Positions 23,775 to 55,300 of a stretch of DNA of 64,000 bases are shown here, in pieces. The notes under the pieces were generated by a model. It saw nothing but the letters and a program-made list of their open reading frames with translations. It searched no databases and had not been told where the DNA came from. The position numbers and the translations under genes were made by a program. The stretch lies in the NCBI RefSeq assembly GCF_000002235.5, contig NW_022145596.1, positions 4,646,352 to 4,710,351 of the forward strand, in the 5' to 3' direction. The first letter of the stretch is position 1; each line of letters begins with the position of its first letter. This DNA comes from Strongylocentrotus purpuratus. Lineage: Eukaryota > Echinodermata > Echinoidea > Camarodonta > Strongylocentrotidae.

Positions 23775-26212
23775 TGCCTAGTCAATCATAAAATTGTGTA
23801 AGTTGATGAATTATATAGCGTATGAAATGTCATTTATCATGTTGATTTTGATTTATTGGAACTTTTGGTTAGAGTAAGTGGAAAAAAAAAATCTATGGCA
23901 TTAATAAAGTCCCATGAAATTGGTCATGTATGCATTGATTATAGCACAAAATTTATGTTTCTTTTATGTGTTCGTGTGTGGCAATATTCAGCCTTGATGA
24001 ATTGTATATTGATATCAAATGGATCATATTGAGATTTGTAATGAACATTAGAATCTTCAGGAAGAGGAGTTGTCACATCCAGATTACTTCTTTGTATACA
24101 GGGTTTCCAGTTATTGTGGAAAGCAGGAAAAGGAGTTCTCCTTTTTCAAATCGTGCAAAAACTCTGGGTATTTGAAGAAAATCTCTGGAATCCAAGAAAA
24201 GTCAGGGAATTTCATTAAACCTCAAAGAAAGTAAGCAGTCCGTTAATTTGTTATACATGTAATTTGGTCTCATGTTCTAACAGCATATCCACTGGATGTA
24301 TGCAACAAATGTTCATTACAGTTTTTTTTTCAAATTAGAAATTAATTTATCTACGGTAATGATCCTGAAAATTCAGAGAAAATCAATGGAAAATCAGGGT
24401 CATCTCCATGAAATGCTGGAAAGTCTGTTAAAATATTATTTTCATCATGTATTTTATCTCAAATCCTCAGGCACAACATGATATGCAGTCAAACTGCATA
24501 TTCCAAACTGCTGTATAACTGAACTATCATTTATCCAATGTGGAAAAGGAATAGTTGTTGTAACATTAGTGTAAAATTATCAATAATTATTCTTAACAGA
24601 TATTCTGTAAAAATGAAAAATGAAAATGGGGGGCTGGGGGGAGGGGGGATAATAACCTTGTGTGTCATGATTTTCTCTTGGTGCTGAGTTCATGTACAGG
24701 TGAATGGAAATAAATGTGCTATGAGGGATAATATAAAGGAAATTGTGATATGAATATTGTTTTTGATGTTTTATTATGAATTTGCAAATGAATGTACTAA
24801 ATGTAATGTAAAATAATGTGAAACAAAATAATTGTGATATGAATATTACTTTGATGTTTTGTAATGAATTCGCTTGTGAATTGATTTTCATGATTAATGT
24901 ACCAAAAGGTGTTTAAATGCTGCTTAATATTAAATGACAAATCAAGTTTTACAGATGCAATATCAGTACATGTGTGAACTACACTGGACTTACCTCGAGG
25001 GAAATACACAAATAATTTTAAACATTTTTTCAAATTATGTATTTTTTTATCAATATGATTTTCTATGAGACTTGTACGATTTCTGAGACATAATTGTTAG
25101 TATCAGCATGAAAACATTCTAACTGAGGTAAGCAAGTAAAGTTCATCTCCTGAGATTATTAACTAATACTTTTGATACAAGTATTATATATAAATGAATT
25201 ATTTTACATGTCTGAAAGGAATAAATCTGAATAATCAAATGAGAATATTGAATGATTGTTGTGTTTTAAGTTGAAAAATGATAATAATAATGATATTTAT
25301 TACTTATATAGTGCATCCAAAATATTTTTAAATATCTATAGATGAACTTCTAAAGAGGTCTGGATTATTACCCCAGCTCTAGACTAGCTTCCCCGGTGAA
25401 GGTGCTACAGCATTAAATGAATTAATTTCTACCAGTACCCATTACCTTTACATAGCCCCCTCCCCCCCCCCCCAAAAAAAAAAAAATAATAATAATAACA
25501 GTAATAATAATAATAATCATAATCATAATAATAATAATAATAATAATAATAATTTTAAATAAATATAATAACAATAGATAAAAGTTTAATACAAGATTAA
25601 ATTTAATGAATAAATAAATAAATAACTTTATATAAAAAAAAAACAAGAACAAGAAGAAAAGAAACATTATATATGTGGGAATTTTTAATTTAATTATATA
25701 CATGCCAAACGAGAGGATATAGAACACTGCAAAATATGTCCCCTTTTCACCATCAAAATTCAGAAAAATTGGGAAACTGAATTGAAGTTTCATACAATTG
25801 ATAATAGTATTGAATGGCTTTTCTTTTGTGAGATACAATGGTACATCCCACTCACTTTGAGTATATTTCACTCCTTATGCCGACTCGTTAAATATATGCT
25901 CATCATCTTGTGGGATATACCCTTGTACTGATCCCTCTCAACTCTAGGCCATTCAATATTATATAATAAACCCCCAAATTATCTTACATCTGAGTGAATT
26001 GTTCATATACCATGCATCTATCTTCATCCAAAACAAATGGATGAGAGAAAATAAGGATGCATATATACAAGAAATATCTAAAGGCCCATTTATTTTGTTA
26101 CAAGGAATGGATTCCTACCTGTATTTTTTGCTCAACTAATTTTTAAATTTTGTTTTGTTTTTAATTAAAGCAGCCCTTATACTTCCCTGTTGCCCATGAA
26201 GTTGTAATATAT

Positions 26213-26408
26213 ATATTCTTTATCTCTTTTCATGACATGATTGTGACAGTATGATTAATTATTGATAAACAAAGTTTCTTTCTTCCCAGAATTTTATTGA
26301 TCGATCTCTATGACTCTTGTATATTGATCAAGAAAGTTCTTAGAAGATATAAACTTTAACTATCAAGAATAAATCATACTGTCACAATCATTTCAGGGAA
26401 AGAGGTAA
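26213..26408. mobile_element. Short foldback element (~195 bp)
   Basis: Arms of roughly 60 bp pair across the segment. The ATGATTGTGACAGTATGATT on the left matches the inverse of AATCATACTGTCACAATCAT on the right, with further pairing of AAAGTTT and CTCTTTTC-type blocks. Structure only; no coding content. Confidence 0.65.
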
Positions 26409-27073
26409 AGTAAATTTATTCCAACTTTAATGGGCAATTGTGGAGCAAAGTGTCAAGCACTAACTGCAAGGAAGAGGTCAATACGAAAATTGGCTTCCTG
26501 CAGCTTAGACATTAAAATCTGTGATCCATGTACATATGTAATATGTTTGATTTGATCACATATTACCCAATAAAAAAACTTACCAAAAAATAAACCCTAA
26601 AGGTCAATTACAGGGCTTGTTTAAATTCATGCTGACCCAGTTATAACATACGGTATTGACAAGACTGTATTAACATAAACCAAGGAGAACTTCTTGCATG
26701 TGTCTGAAAGTCTACCCCTGGCCTACATAAAGGTCAAAGCCTCACACTGGGATCGCGCTCTTGCTTGATCTGTCCCTATTATCTTGAGGGCAAAGTATAG
26801 GAAAAGCAAATTTGTTTTTCGTCTCAGATGTGAGCCAGTGACATTGTGAAATGCTATACTAGTATCCTGTCAACAAACTACAGTACATGTATATGGCATC
26901 CGGCCAACAGTGCTTATTTACTCAAATCAGTTTGTGTTGCCTAGTACCTAGTCCTTTTGGTGATGATATAGTACCGGTAGCTGAAAATGCTTCTGCAGTG
27001 AGTTAAGAACAGTCCGTTGATACAGTTGAGAAGTGTTAGATGCGTTTCTGGTTGCCATATCTGCATTAGCAAT

Positions 27074-38171
<11,098 letters not shown>

Positions 38172-38762
38172 GATAATATCAACTTTAACACCAAAGGCCT
38201 CAAGATTCCTTTCATTCACTCAACTGCCCAGATACTGCCACAAACATCTCACTATGATAAGCTATAGGATTATTCTATAGCTATTGTAATGATATTTACT
38301 TGTTGTTAATCTAGTAAACCCATTAGCTAAGTACCTTGTTGTTCCTCAGGCAAGTGAAATTCTGAATTGTCAAATTGGTCTTAATTACTCTACTTGGGAC
38401 TTTTGATCTCAATATATACATGTATATTTTACAGATACATGTACAAAATCTCTTCCTTTTTATTGTGTCTTCTATTCAATATCATCTTACATTCTAAACT
38501 AACTTCTGCTTTTTGTTGTTGAAAACACATCAAGGAATCTTCCATTTTAAAGACACTGTCAGAAGTGAAAATTTGAATAGGTGAATAATATATCAACAGA
38601 AAGCTTATAAGCCATAGATTACAATAATATCAATTATATGTTATTTTATTGTATGTTAGAGGAGTATCGCCTCTTTGAAAATGGGAAGTTGTCGACATAA
38701 AAGAAAGCTAAAAATTTTATATCGATTTGATGACATCATCTCAAGTGTAGTAGGCATACCGA

Positions 38763-39384
38763 GTGAGTCAAAAAAAAGTTAACACCTTGAAAATTGCTAA
38801 TTATTTTAAGAATCATCAATAAACAGTAAATTAGTATACATCTCATGAAAGAGTGTTTTATCCCAAATCATTTGGTATCATTTGTGTATTGTATGTGTTC
38901 ATGCTTGGATGAACAGGATCTATTGTTTGCGAGAGTGCAAAATCGACTTGCGCCAAAGTGGACTGAGAGAATGAATTGAATGTACCAAATGAAATGCACT
39001 GCATATGCTGTTTGTAGGAGCTAAGGCAAACACACACAAACACACACGCACAAATGTTCGTTGATATTTGATATTCAATATTTGATATGTGTGGCATGGT
39101 TTTACTTTTGTTAGGGATGTTATTTGGATCTGCAAAGACCGAATTAATACCCAAATCCCAGTTGTTTTATTCAAACATCACATGAGTAACTTTGGCGCAA
39201 GTCGATTTTTGCCCTCTTGCAAACAAATCCTCCTGTTCATCCAAGCGTGAACACATACCACACAAAGTTATACTAAATGATTCGGGATAAAACACTCTTT
39301 CATATGATGTATAATAATTTACCGTTCATAGATAATTTTCAAAATAATTAGCAATTTTCTAGGTGTAATCTTTTTTTGACTCAC
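38763..39384. mobile_element. Foldback/MITE element, GTGAGTCA ends (copy 1)
   Basis: It begins GTGAGTCAAAAAAAAGTTAA and ends with the inverse, TTTTTTTGACTCAC. The inverted arms extend about 200 bp and include AATTGCTAATTATTTT, AAGAGTGTTTTATCCC, GTGTTCATGCTTGGATGAAC and AAATCGACTTGCGCCAAAG, each with its inverse near the right end. Only the central ~230 bp is unpaired. A second copy lies at 46128-46601. The long palindrome and short ends resemble Tc1/mariner-type foldbacks, but this is not proved. Confidence 0.8.
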
Positions 39385-40404
39385 ACTGTATTCACAATAA
39401 CTTTGCAGTAAAGCAGGCTCATCACATCAGCTGTGTAGGCAAGCTGATTGGGTCCACATGTTATGTCGTCACCGTAAAATCAGCAAATTTGACCCCTGTT
39501 GACCCATCATACGGAGGGGGGTAAAGAATGATGTTTTAAATTGTGTTTGTGCATCACTGAAAGGGAAATATTTTTGATACTTGCAAGGTGTTCTTATTTT
39601 ATTACTGTTGTGGTTTTTTGTGTATAAATGAATATATCTGTTATCTTAAGTATACTTGAGATCCATATCATTTTCATATGGTTTATGCTGTAGTCAAGAT
39701 ATTTTTTTTTAATGACCCCAATAAGGGGCATCTGACAACCCATCAACAACATAAAAGTTATGTCATTAGGATAAATAATAAAACATAATTAAAAATACTT
39801 ATATTTTCATACCAACAATACTGAATACAATCCTACATAAAATTTTGATCCTTATCATATTATTGGTTTTGAGTGATTTATTCTTTGTTGTTTGAAGCAA
39901 TATACACCATATTGTTATGGATATGCTTAGGCTTAAGCTGTTTTGAGAAGAAGAAGAAGAAGAAAGTGGAGGAGGAGGAGGAGGAGGACACCTGGACATT
40001 AACAGTATAAAGTTGCACCTGAAAACACCTGGTGCTTTTTGTTATAACAAAGTCTTTCAAGAAAAATATATACAGATTCAGTTGATCCTGTTTTGCAGAA
40101 TAATACTAATAACGACATAAATTGATAACGATAATAATGACAACGACAACAACAATAGTGATAATATATGTATATATCCTCTTCAAATTCATACATTCCA
40201 TAATACATGGGTTTACATGCTACAAAAATCATTTAGTGACCTGAGAACTCTGTCTTAAAAGTATTTAGACATGAAAAACACATAGTATCATGAAAGATGG
40301 AGTAATCTACAGTTTTCTTATAACCACATAACTCTTGAGCATAAACTTGCCTTGTATTTTAAGGCATTTGCAAGTCATTTTCTGACTACCTGTATGTGTA
40401 TTAT

Positions 40405-41095
40405 GTTAAAGAGAAAGTTGAGTTCTGGGAAGAGGTGAAAAATAATTTGTGAGCGTTATCATTCTTATTATGCAAGTGTGGAAGAACATCTAAATATGTC
40501 ATGTAACATCGTAAAAATCCAGGGTAGGATTTTTATGCCACATGTTCATGTAGTCCCATATACATCTTTCTGTGTACAGTGTTTGTAACCTTATGCTATG
40601 GTCACATTACCCAAAAGTAGCCTGCTCGGCGGCCGAGCGGCGAGTTTTTAACCAATTCTGCCCGGCGGCTGCCCGGCGGCTGCCCGGCCACCGAGCGGCG
40701 ACCGGCCAGTCACCGCTCGTTGTTAGGGCTTCGCTCGGTCGCCGCTGAAGTTTTAGCGCGGAGTTAAAATTTGGGCGGGGCCGCCCACTTTTCACTCGCC
40801 GCCCAAAATACGCTAGGTGCCCGGGCGGTCGCCGCCCGGGCACCGAACTAATTGCTGGGCGATGCCTAATTCCAGCAGCGACCGAGCAGGCTACTGATCG
40901 GTCGGTCGCTGCTCTAATTTGTGACCATAGCTTTACCAAGAATTGGCCAAATTTCTTATCATTTTGATGATTCCAGAACCTTGCAATACACACAAATTCT
41001 TATATGCTAGATGATCAACCTTTTCTGGTCGATTCCACACCGTTTCTTTCACATGCAATTGCATGACCAGAACTCAACTTCATCTTTAATATGTT
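40405..41095. mobile_element. MITE-like element hosting a GC-rich insertion
   Basis: The ends are inverted: TTAAAGAGAAAGTTGAGTTC (about 40410) against GAACTCAACTTCATCTTTAA (about 41070-41090). The sequence 40550-40594 joined to 40932-41090 matches, in inverse orientation, an uninterrupted segment at 50205-50420. This shows that the GC-rich block 40595-40931 was inserted into this older element. Confidence 0.7.
40595..40931. mobile_element. GC-rich foldback element, copy A
   Basis: The ends are perfect 12-bp inverted repeats GCTATGGTCACA / TGTGACCATAGC. Sub-terminal AGTAGCCTGCTCGG recurs inverted near the right end (CCGAGCAGGCTACT). At the centre, 40816-40844 is a perfect 13-bp-arm hairpin (GGTGCCCGGGCGG and its inverse, 3-base loop). 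Base composition is strikingly GC-rich compared with its surroundings. It interrupts a repeat whose empty form is at 50205-50420; a TTA may flank both sides. A 128-codon antisense frame through it is a by-product. No transposase was seen. Confidence 0.82.
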
Positions 41096-42040
41096 ATTGC
41101 ACTAGTTAAATACAACTGAATGCACACAACAATACTGCACAATTGAATACAGGTGTAACAGAGTATATGAACTAACAAATTCAAATTTTCCTATATGAGT
41201 ATAATTTTACCATGGCCACAGGCCACAGTCAAGTTGAAATATTATACGATAGAGTGGAGGTACTTGGTTTGGAGGTAAACATATTTTATATTTACCACAA
41301 ATATATTTGCAGTATATATTATATAAAAAGGGGAGTTGTATTTTCTACGCTTTGCCTTCTTTCTTATTGAGTCAATCTTTCTCTGTTTTATTCAATTACT
41401 GTTATAATATAATATATATAATATAATAATAATAATAGAATAATAATATAATATAATATATAATAATAATAATAATAATAATATAATAATAATGATAACA
41501 TAATAATAGTGATAATAATAATAATATAATAACATTTTATTTACCCAGGGTAGCAACTTTGAGTTATGATAATTTCATACAACACTTGTATAGAGAAACA
41601 TCATTTAAAGAATCATTGTATATTGAAAGTAGTGTACGCCTGTAAAAATGAGTATAGTAATAAACACCACATCAAAAAACAGATTTTGAAGATGTCAATT
41701 GACTGATGTTTAGTGTTAGTCTAGCAGACACCCATGATGAGCCCTGCCAGTTTTACATTTTTTGTACGATACAACCTTCACTTAAGAAGTGGACCCTTAT
41801 TTTTCATTAGGCCTTTGCATTCAAAACAATTATGCCCAAACATCCATATTGCTATACAATGTTTTGCTGTACAATATTCTAGAATAGGAAAAGGGTGATT
41901 TTAATTACTATATAAACAATGCAGCTAACTAGCTATAGCTTGTGTATGGCTATCCAATTAGTTTTGGTAGTCTGAAGTACAGTAGGGGTTAGACAGGCAA
42001 GGATCCAACCCCCCCCCCCCCTCGAAAACTTACATGATCA

Positions 42041-42581
42041 TTTAAAGGTACTATGTCCCATTTACAGGCCCAAAAAATGAAAAAGTTAAATTCCAACTGC
42101 ATTTGAAAGATAATAGTAATTTAGAACTTCCCTAAAAAAGGTGGGGCTTGAAAATGTCTTCAAGTGGGAAAATAACGACTATTAGTTGTCAAATCGACTT
42201 TAGGGCTATAGAGCCCAAAAGTAATAGTCTTGATTTTCAGACAATTGTACCGAATGGTCATACGTTTTATGCTGCACAGAGATTCAATCGGTTTAATCTT
42301 GGCCATCACAAGAAGTGGGTCATTGATGTATACAAATGCTCATGTACCTTTACAACTCTTTTCATGTATGTTATTACCGAAGAAGAAAAAAAGCCAGTCA
42401 GTCACTCAATAGTGTCTGACAGTGAAGTCTAGCAAGTAAACGGGTTTCCTTGCATAATTTGAATATGAGGACACTGCTAACGTTTAAATTTCACAGATAG
42501 GATATACATGACATATTCAAAATTCCTGCAAAGTTCTACAGCATTAGAGGTTGGCTGCAAAAGGGACATAGTACCTTTAAA
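42041..42581. mobile_element. MITE-like element with perfect 19-bp inverted ends
   Basis: The left end TTTAAAGGTACTATGTCCC (42041-42059) is the exact inverse of the right end at 42563-42581. TTAA occurs within both ends and may be a target duplication of the TTAA type (piggyBac-like or Kolobok-like), which is an inference. A 94-codon frame (42148-42432) lies inside; I see no recognised domain in it. Confidence 0.75.
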
Positions 42582-43236
42582 GAACTTGACGCCCTAGTCT
42601 ACTCACATGATTATGTACTTCAGTAAATCATATTGAAATTATATAAGAAGTTCTACTTCTATACAGTATTTATATTTGTTAACAGCTTAATGAAACTGTA
42701 TCATACAATTATAAAAATGTACAAAGTCAGATTCAAGTAAAAATTATAGATAATGGGAAAATATAAAGATCACACTTTACTAACACCAGCTGCAATATCT
42801 AGATTTCAGATTATTCATGCACAAAATTTGTTAACACATTATGGCTTTTCCTCACAAAATAATTTCACATTATCAAAAATAAGAATTACTACCGGTAAGT
42901 TAATACTGATAGAAAGGCAATAGTGAGAATGGCATCATATCAACGGCAGTACTTCAATAAGCTTGTGGAGATGATTGGTCCTGTTTTGATTAAGTACAGC
43001 TATATCTATGTACAATCTTATCTTTTTGACATCACAGAGGTAATAAAAACAAATATTGCAAGTCAATGGTAGAGGTAAGTGCTCCTAACTGTTGGGTGAA
43101 CACATAATAAAGTTAACAACTAAGTTATTCATACCCCTTGTAAAAAAAATTCTTTCTTTTTTCATAACTCAAAAATGAAAAGTGGACTGGTTGAATTAGT
43201 GCCTTTAAAGAATACTTGATGTAAGCTTTCATTGTA

Positions 43237-43568
43237 GCTATGGTCACAAATCAGAGCAGCGACCGACCGATCAGTAGCTTGCTCGGTCGCTGCTGGAATG
43301 TAGGCATCGCCCAGCGGTAAGGTCGGTGCCCGGGCGGCGACCGCCCAGGCACCGAGCGTATTTTGGGCGGCGAGTGAAAAGTGAGCAGGCGCCGCCCAAA
43401 TTTTAACTCCGCGCTAAAACTTCAGCGGCGACCGAGCGAGCGATGCCCTAAACTCGAGCGGTGTCTGGGCGGCCGCCGCTCGGTGGCCGGGCAGCCGCCG
43501 GGCAGAATTGGTTAAAAACTTGCCGCTCAGCGGCCGAGCAGGCTACTTTTGGGTAATGTGACCATAGC
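43237..43568. mobile_element. GC-rich foldback element, copy B (inverted relative to A)
   Basis: Same family as 40595-40931, in the opposite orientation. The GCTATGGTCACA / TGTGACCATAGC ends are intact. The central hairpin at 43325-43353 has one mismatch. Shared blocks include AGTGAAAAGTGAGC-like, TTTTAACTCCGCGCTAAAAC and AATTGGTTAAAAACT. The two copies differ by scattered substitutions and small indels and lie 2.3 kb apart. They could therefore pair as a large inverted repeat. Confidence 0.82.
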
Positions 43569-43865
43569 ATAAGCCACATGCAAAAAACAAAAATTTGAAT
43601 GTATAAATTTTTCACATTTCGTTTTCATTTTTTTTTAAATGGTAAGGGTATAATTAATCTAGTTGTTAACCTTATGTGTGTTTTTTCTTATCAATTGAGA
43701 AAATAAAAAAAATAAATGCAAGTCAATGGCAGAGTTGATTGATTCTTTTAAAGTTATGAGTTACAAACACATCTTTACATCGCCTTCACCATTTGATATC
43801 ATAAAGTTAATGACAATGAAATTTCAATTCAATGGCAGTACCTCAGGGAGAGATGCTTGCACCTT

Positions 43866-51822
<7,957 letters not shown>

Positions 51823-52360
51823 CGTTACAGCCGGTAGAATTAAGTCTTATCTCTTCAATAAATGCAATTAGATTTACTAAGTTTTCCGATGTGATGCCTG
51901 GTGGTCATTGGTTGAAAGTTTATGACTGCGCGCTGATGTTCAAGAAAATTTTCATTCGGTAGTAATGTCCAGCTGATCACGTCACATGATTAGATCAAAT
52001 TGAACCTTGCGATTATTTTCTCTCTAAAATACCAATATACGGTATCTGTTATCATTTCCAAAATGACAAAATATGAATCCCAGTGAATATCATAAACTTA
52101 TATGTACGTGTGTTGTGATTTATATGACCATGAACACCTTTTAAATGCCTAATGTTGGCTAAATTACAGGCAAGAAAAAAGCTGTGAAATGAATTTAGGT
52201 CGGTCTGGGAAATTTAGACATTGCAAGCATGATTACGTGCTCCTAGTTATGTATGTTGATTCTGTACAACTTAAAGACACCATAATATACTTGAAACAGA
52301 TCAGACTATATTGATCTCCTTATTTCACATATTTACTTACGCAATCGAGGTGATATTTTG
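51823..52360. promoter_or_regulatory. Probable bidirectional promoter, TMEM144 (-) / LIAS (+)
   Basis: The two start codons are 538 bp apart and point away from each other, so both 5' UTRs and core promoters must lie here or overlap it. Visible candidates are an inverted CCAAT box (ATTGG at 51907-51911, about 85 bp upstream of the TMEM144 ATG) and a CRE-like TCACGTCA at 51977-51984. No TATA box stands out. The region is not a strong CpG island. Confidence 0.55.
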
Positions 52361-55300
52361 ATGAAAATGGCATCAATAAAGCCGTTATATCTTTCCTCAA
52401 CAATACATCAAGTTCATTCGGTGAGTTTATGAAATGTCTGATTAAAAAGAGTGACTGGATTTTGAGTTCAAGACTTAATATTTTGCTTTTTCCTCGATCG
52501 AATTCCTTCTTCGACTTCAGCCGACGCGTTCGGCCGTCGACAACGGCGGCACTGCACCGGTCTCTCAGGCCAGGAGTTCCGGCGGCCGGCGGTCGCTGGG
52601 TGGAATGTCTTGGTAACCTTACTCTAGTTTGGATTAAGACATTTAAATTATCAAATCATTTCTCTGTAGTCTGTACGATGCATGGGGGTTGTGTGTCTAG
52701 ACACTGGCATAAGTTGTCTTGGCAGCAATTCAATTGTCAGATTGTATTTTGTTTTAAATGGCGCTTGTTCAGAAACCTATCCAAAATTTGACCCGTAACT
52801 CCGCGCCTGTGTGAAGTTATCTACCGTAATGATGATCTGAGACATTACGGTAGATAACTTCACAGAGGCGCGCCCCCGTCCGCAACCCGCGATCGGTATG
52901 TACTTGTATTGTGCAGCGGTTTGCCTTGAAACCTGTTAAAAAGCGTATACTAATATCAATGTTTATCCAAAAAATACTCAAGAAAATACATGTAACAAGA
53001 AAATTGACACGAAACAGGTAATAGGGTCTAAACATAACAACTTTTAACTCATGATCTTTATTTGGACATTTAATAAATATTTACTTCATTTTGGGTATGT
53101 TTTAGTAGGGTATCTCCACGCCGTAGTTACGGGTCAAATTTTGGATAGGTTGCTGTCTTCTAAACAAGCGCCAAAAAATAATATTCATCAAACACTTCTA
53201 CAAATATTTTTTTTAACAAAGGACGTCGATTGACATTGTCATTAAAATATTATACAAATAATGCACAGCCCAGCGTTTGTTAGTGGTGAATGCAGTGCAT
53301 GCAAGGTTTCTTTAGATTGGTGCCGTCTCTGTGCACGAGCCGCTTGCGGCGATTTCTCAGTGCGCACCATCTGAAGAAACCGAGCGTACACTGCATTTAG
53401 TAGTTGTTTTATAAAATAGCGGAACATGAAAATCAAAACAAACGAAAGTCTAGATGTAACGTTAGAGTCTAGGAGAGTTATGTTGGTTCTAGAAAATGAA
53501 AAGGTAAGACCTCGCTACTTGCTCTACGCGTACGCTGCGCTGGATATCGATCTTTTAGCGTGCAATATCACTTTTTATAGCGCTTTTCAGGCACGATTGT
53601 GCATGCACCAAAAATAGTTGCATGTCATGTAACGCATTTTGGCAAATCACGATGCTTAAAATACTCAAACTATTTTATAAAAGAAATTATTGTTATGTAT
53701 TTAATCAAAAGAGGTTGAAAGTTAAATGAAGAAAAAAAAATCAAATTACGTGTCGAAATTATCTAAATTTCTGACTGGAAACGCAACAGACATGTCTGGG
53801 CTGGCTAAATGTGCTAGAAATCATGTGAATCACAAAATGATTTTAAGAATATCATGACTATGGGCCAGTATGGCTATGACTGAGTATATGTATGACCATG
53901 ACTAATGAGTGTACCAACAAAATTTATAATCCAAATTTCTTTCTTGATAAAATTCATTGAAGTTTTAACAGTTTGATTGTATTCTGATCTTCAGTCCTAA
54001 CTTTACTCTTGAAGTTGAAGAGTGAACTTCAATATTTATAAAAGATAATTAACTGACATGTAATACTGCATAATAACCCACAATCCAAGGTTAAAATTGT
54101 ATGTTTGGACTTAACATAATCTTCTACATCCTGTTGTAGGTCAGGTCGGAATGGAAAGAAGAGGAAGAAAAATTGATTTATTAATTATGAATCTGAACCC
54201 TAAGGCTAAAGATATAATTTCACAGTCTTGGAAAAAGGGAGAAACTTGGTGAAGAAAAAAGTAAGAGAGATTATATTGTATAAGGCTATAATTTGAAAAG
54301 CTTCAATCATAATACTTTTTTTCCACAAATGATATTGTAGAGGACAAGGTAGGCCAATTGCTGCCTCCTCCCCTTGCAGCATTCTAAAAAATATTTATTA
54401 TTAATCTTAGAAGAACAAACATTAAAAGATTTATACAACTATACATCCAATGTTCCCAAGGAAATGTGCTAATTATTAACATTTAAAACAACAAAGATGC
54501 ATACCGGTATTTATGTTCTGTGTTTTCCTACCTACTTTCTGCACAGAGGTTGGCAAGTACATTCAGTTTTAAGAGCAGATATTTATGCAGAACATATGGA
54601 ACCCTCACTCAAGAACAGAAGGAGAAGATAGCCGAGGGACCCAGTCTTGGGGATTTCATTGAAGGTGACTTTGAAGTGGAACAAGAAAGTCATGGATATG
54701 AAGGAACTTTAAAGAAAGAAAAGGGTATAAAGAGGTAAATTAGCCCCCAAGCTGATTATGAATAATATCAAGAAATTTTAATAAAACGTTTATATGTGTG
54801 ATTTGAAATGTTTTGATTGCCAGTGAATATTTGAATTTCATTGATATCGGGAAATGCATGATTATGCAATGTGAAGTAAAATTTTGAATTCAAGAAGTTG
54901 ATCAATCTATGTATATGTGTACAAAAAATGTATATATTGTAACGCAAACTTCTAAGATAGACCAATAAATTGTAAAGTCATTCAGCCTTGACATGTAGTT
55001 CCTATTAGGAGGGATTAAAATCATCCTCTAATAGCAAAAAGAAAATAAACATGATCAAAATGACGTAAGGTGTGAGCCATTTCACAATCAAAAGCTGCAA
55101 AAGATCTAAAAAATACTAGAAGAACTCTGGCACATAAACAAAGTCCTGATATTAAAATTGATTAAAGAAAGTTTGCTTTTTAACTCAAGTACTAGTACCA
55201 AATCTCCTCAAAAAAGCTACAGTGAACAAAACATCTATTTTCTAAAAATAATTATGTAATTTGTATTTTATTTTATCTTCTAGGTTACGTCTTCCACCAT

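Larger units (their letters stand above)
19717..27073. other. 3' flank and intergenic region between the two ACSF2 genes
   Basis: An AATAAA at 19853-19858, 137 bp after the stop codon, is a plausible poly(A) signal for ACSF2 copy 1. The rest shows no supportable exon. It contains the hAT-like element at 22177-23774, a foldback at about 26213-26408, a 25290-25400 interspersed-repeat piece followed by C/A runs and (TAA)n (about 25447-25560), and T/A runs. The segment 21060-21310 resembles the dispersed repeat at 10625-10930. Confidence 0.5.
38172..43865. other. Intergenic region between ACSF2 copy 2 and TMEM144 (tail to tail)
   Basis: No supportable exon was seen. The region is a cluster of non-coding foldback elements (38763-39384, 40405-41095 with a nested GC-rich element, 42041-42581, 43237-43568). 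There are also AT-rich microsatellites (TAA/TATAA runs at about 41405-41530) and GAA/GGA repeats (about 39950-39990). The 3' UTRs of both genes must lie here, but I could not place their poly(A) sites with confidence. Confidence 0.5.

Noticed and set aside
25422..25871. 149-codon minus-strand hydrophobic frame
   Set aside because: It is largely a translation of (TAA)n/(ATT)n repeats and poly-A/C runs, with no conserved motif.
40607..40993. 128-codon minus-strand frame, Arg/Pro/Ala-rich
   Set aside because: It lies almost wholly inside the GC-rich foldback element, where stop codons are rare because of composition. No domain or splice context.
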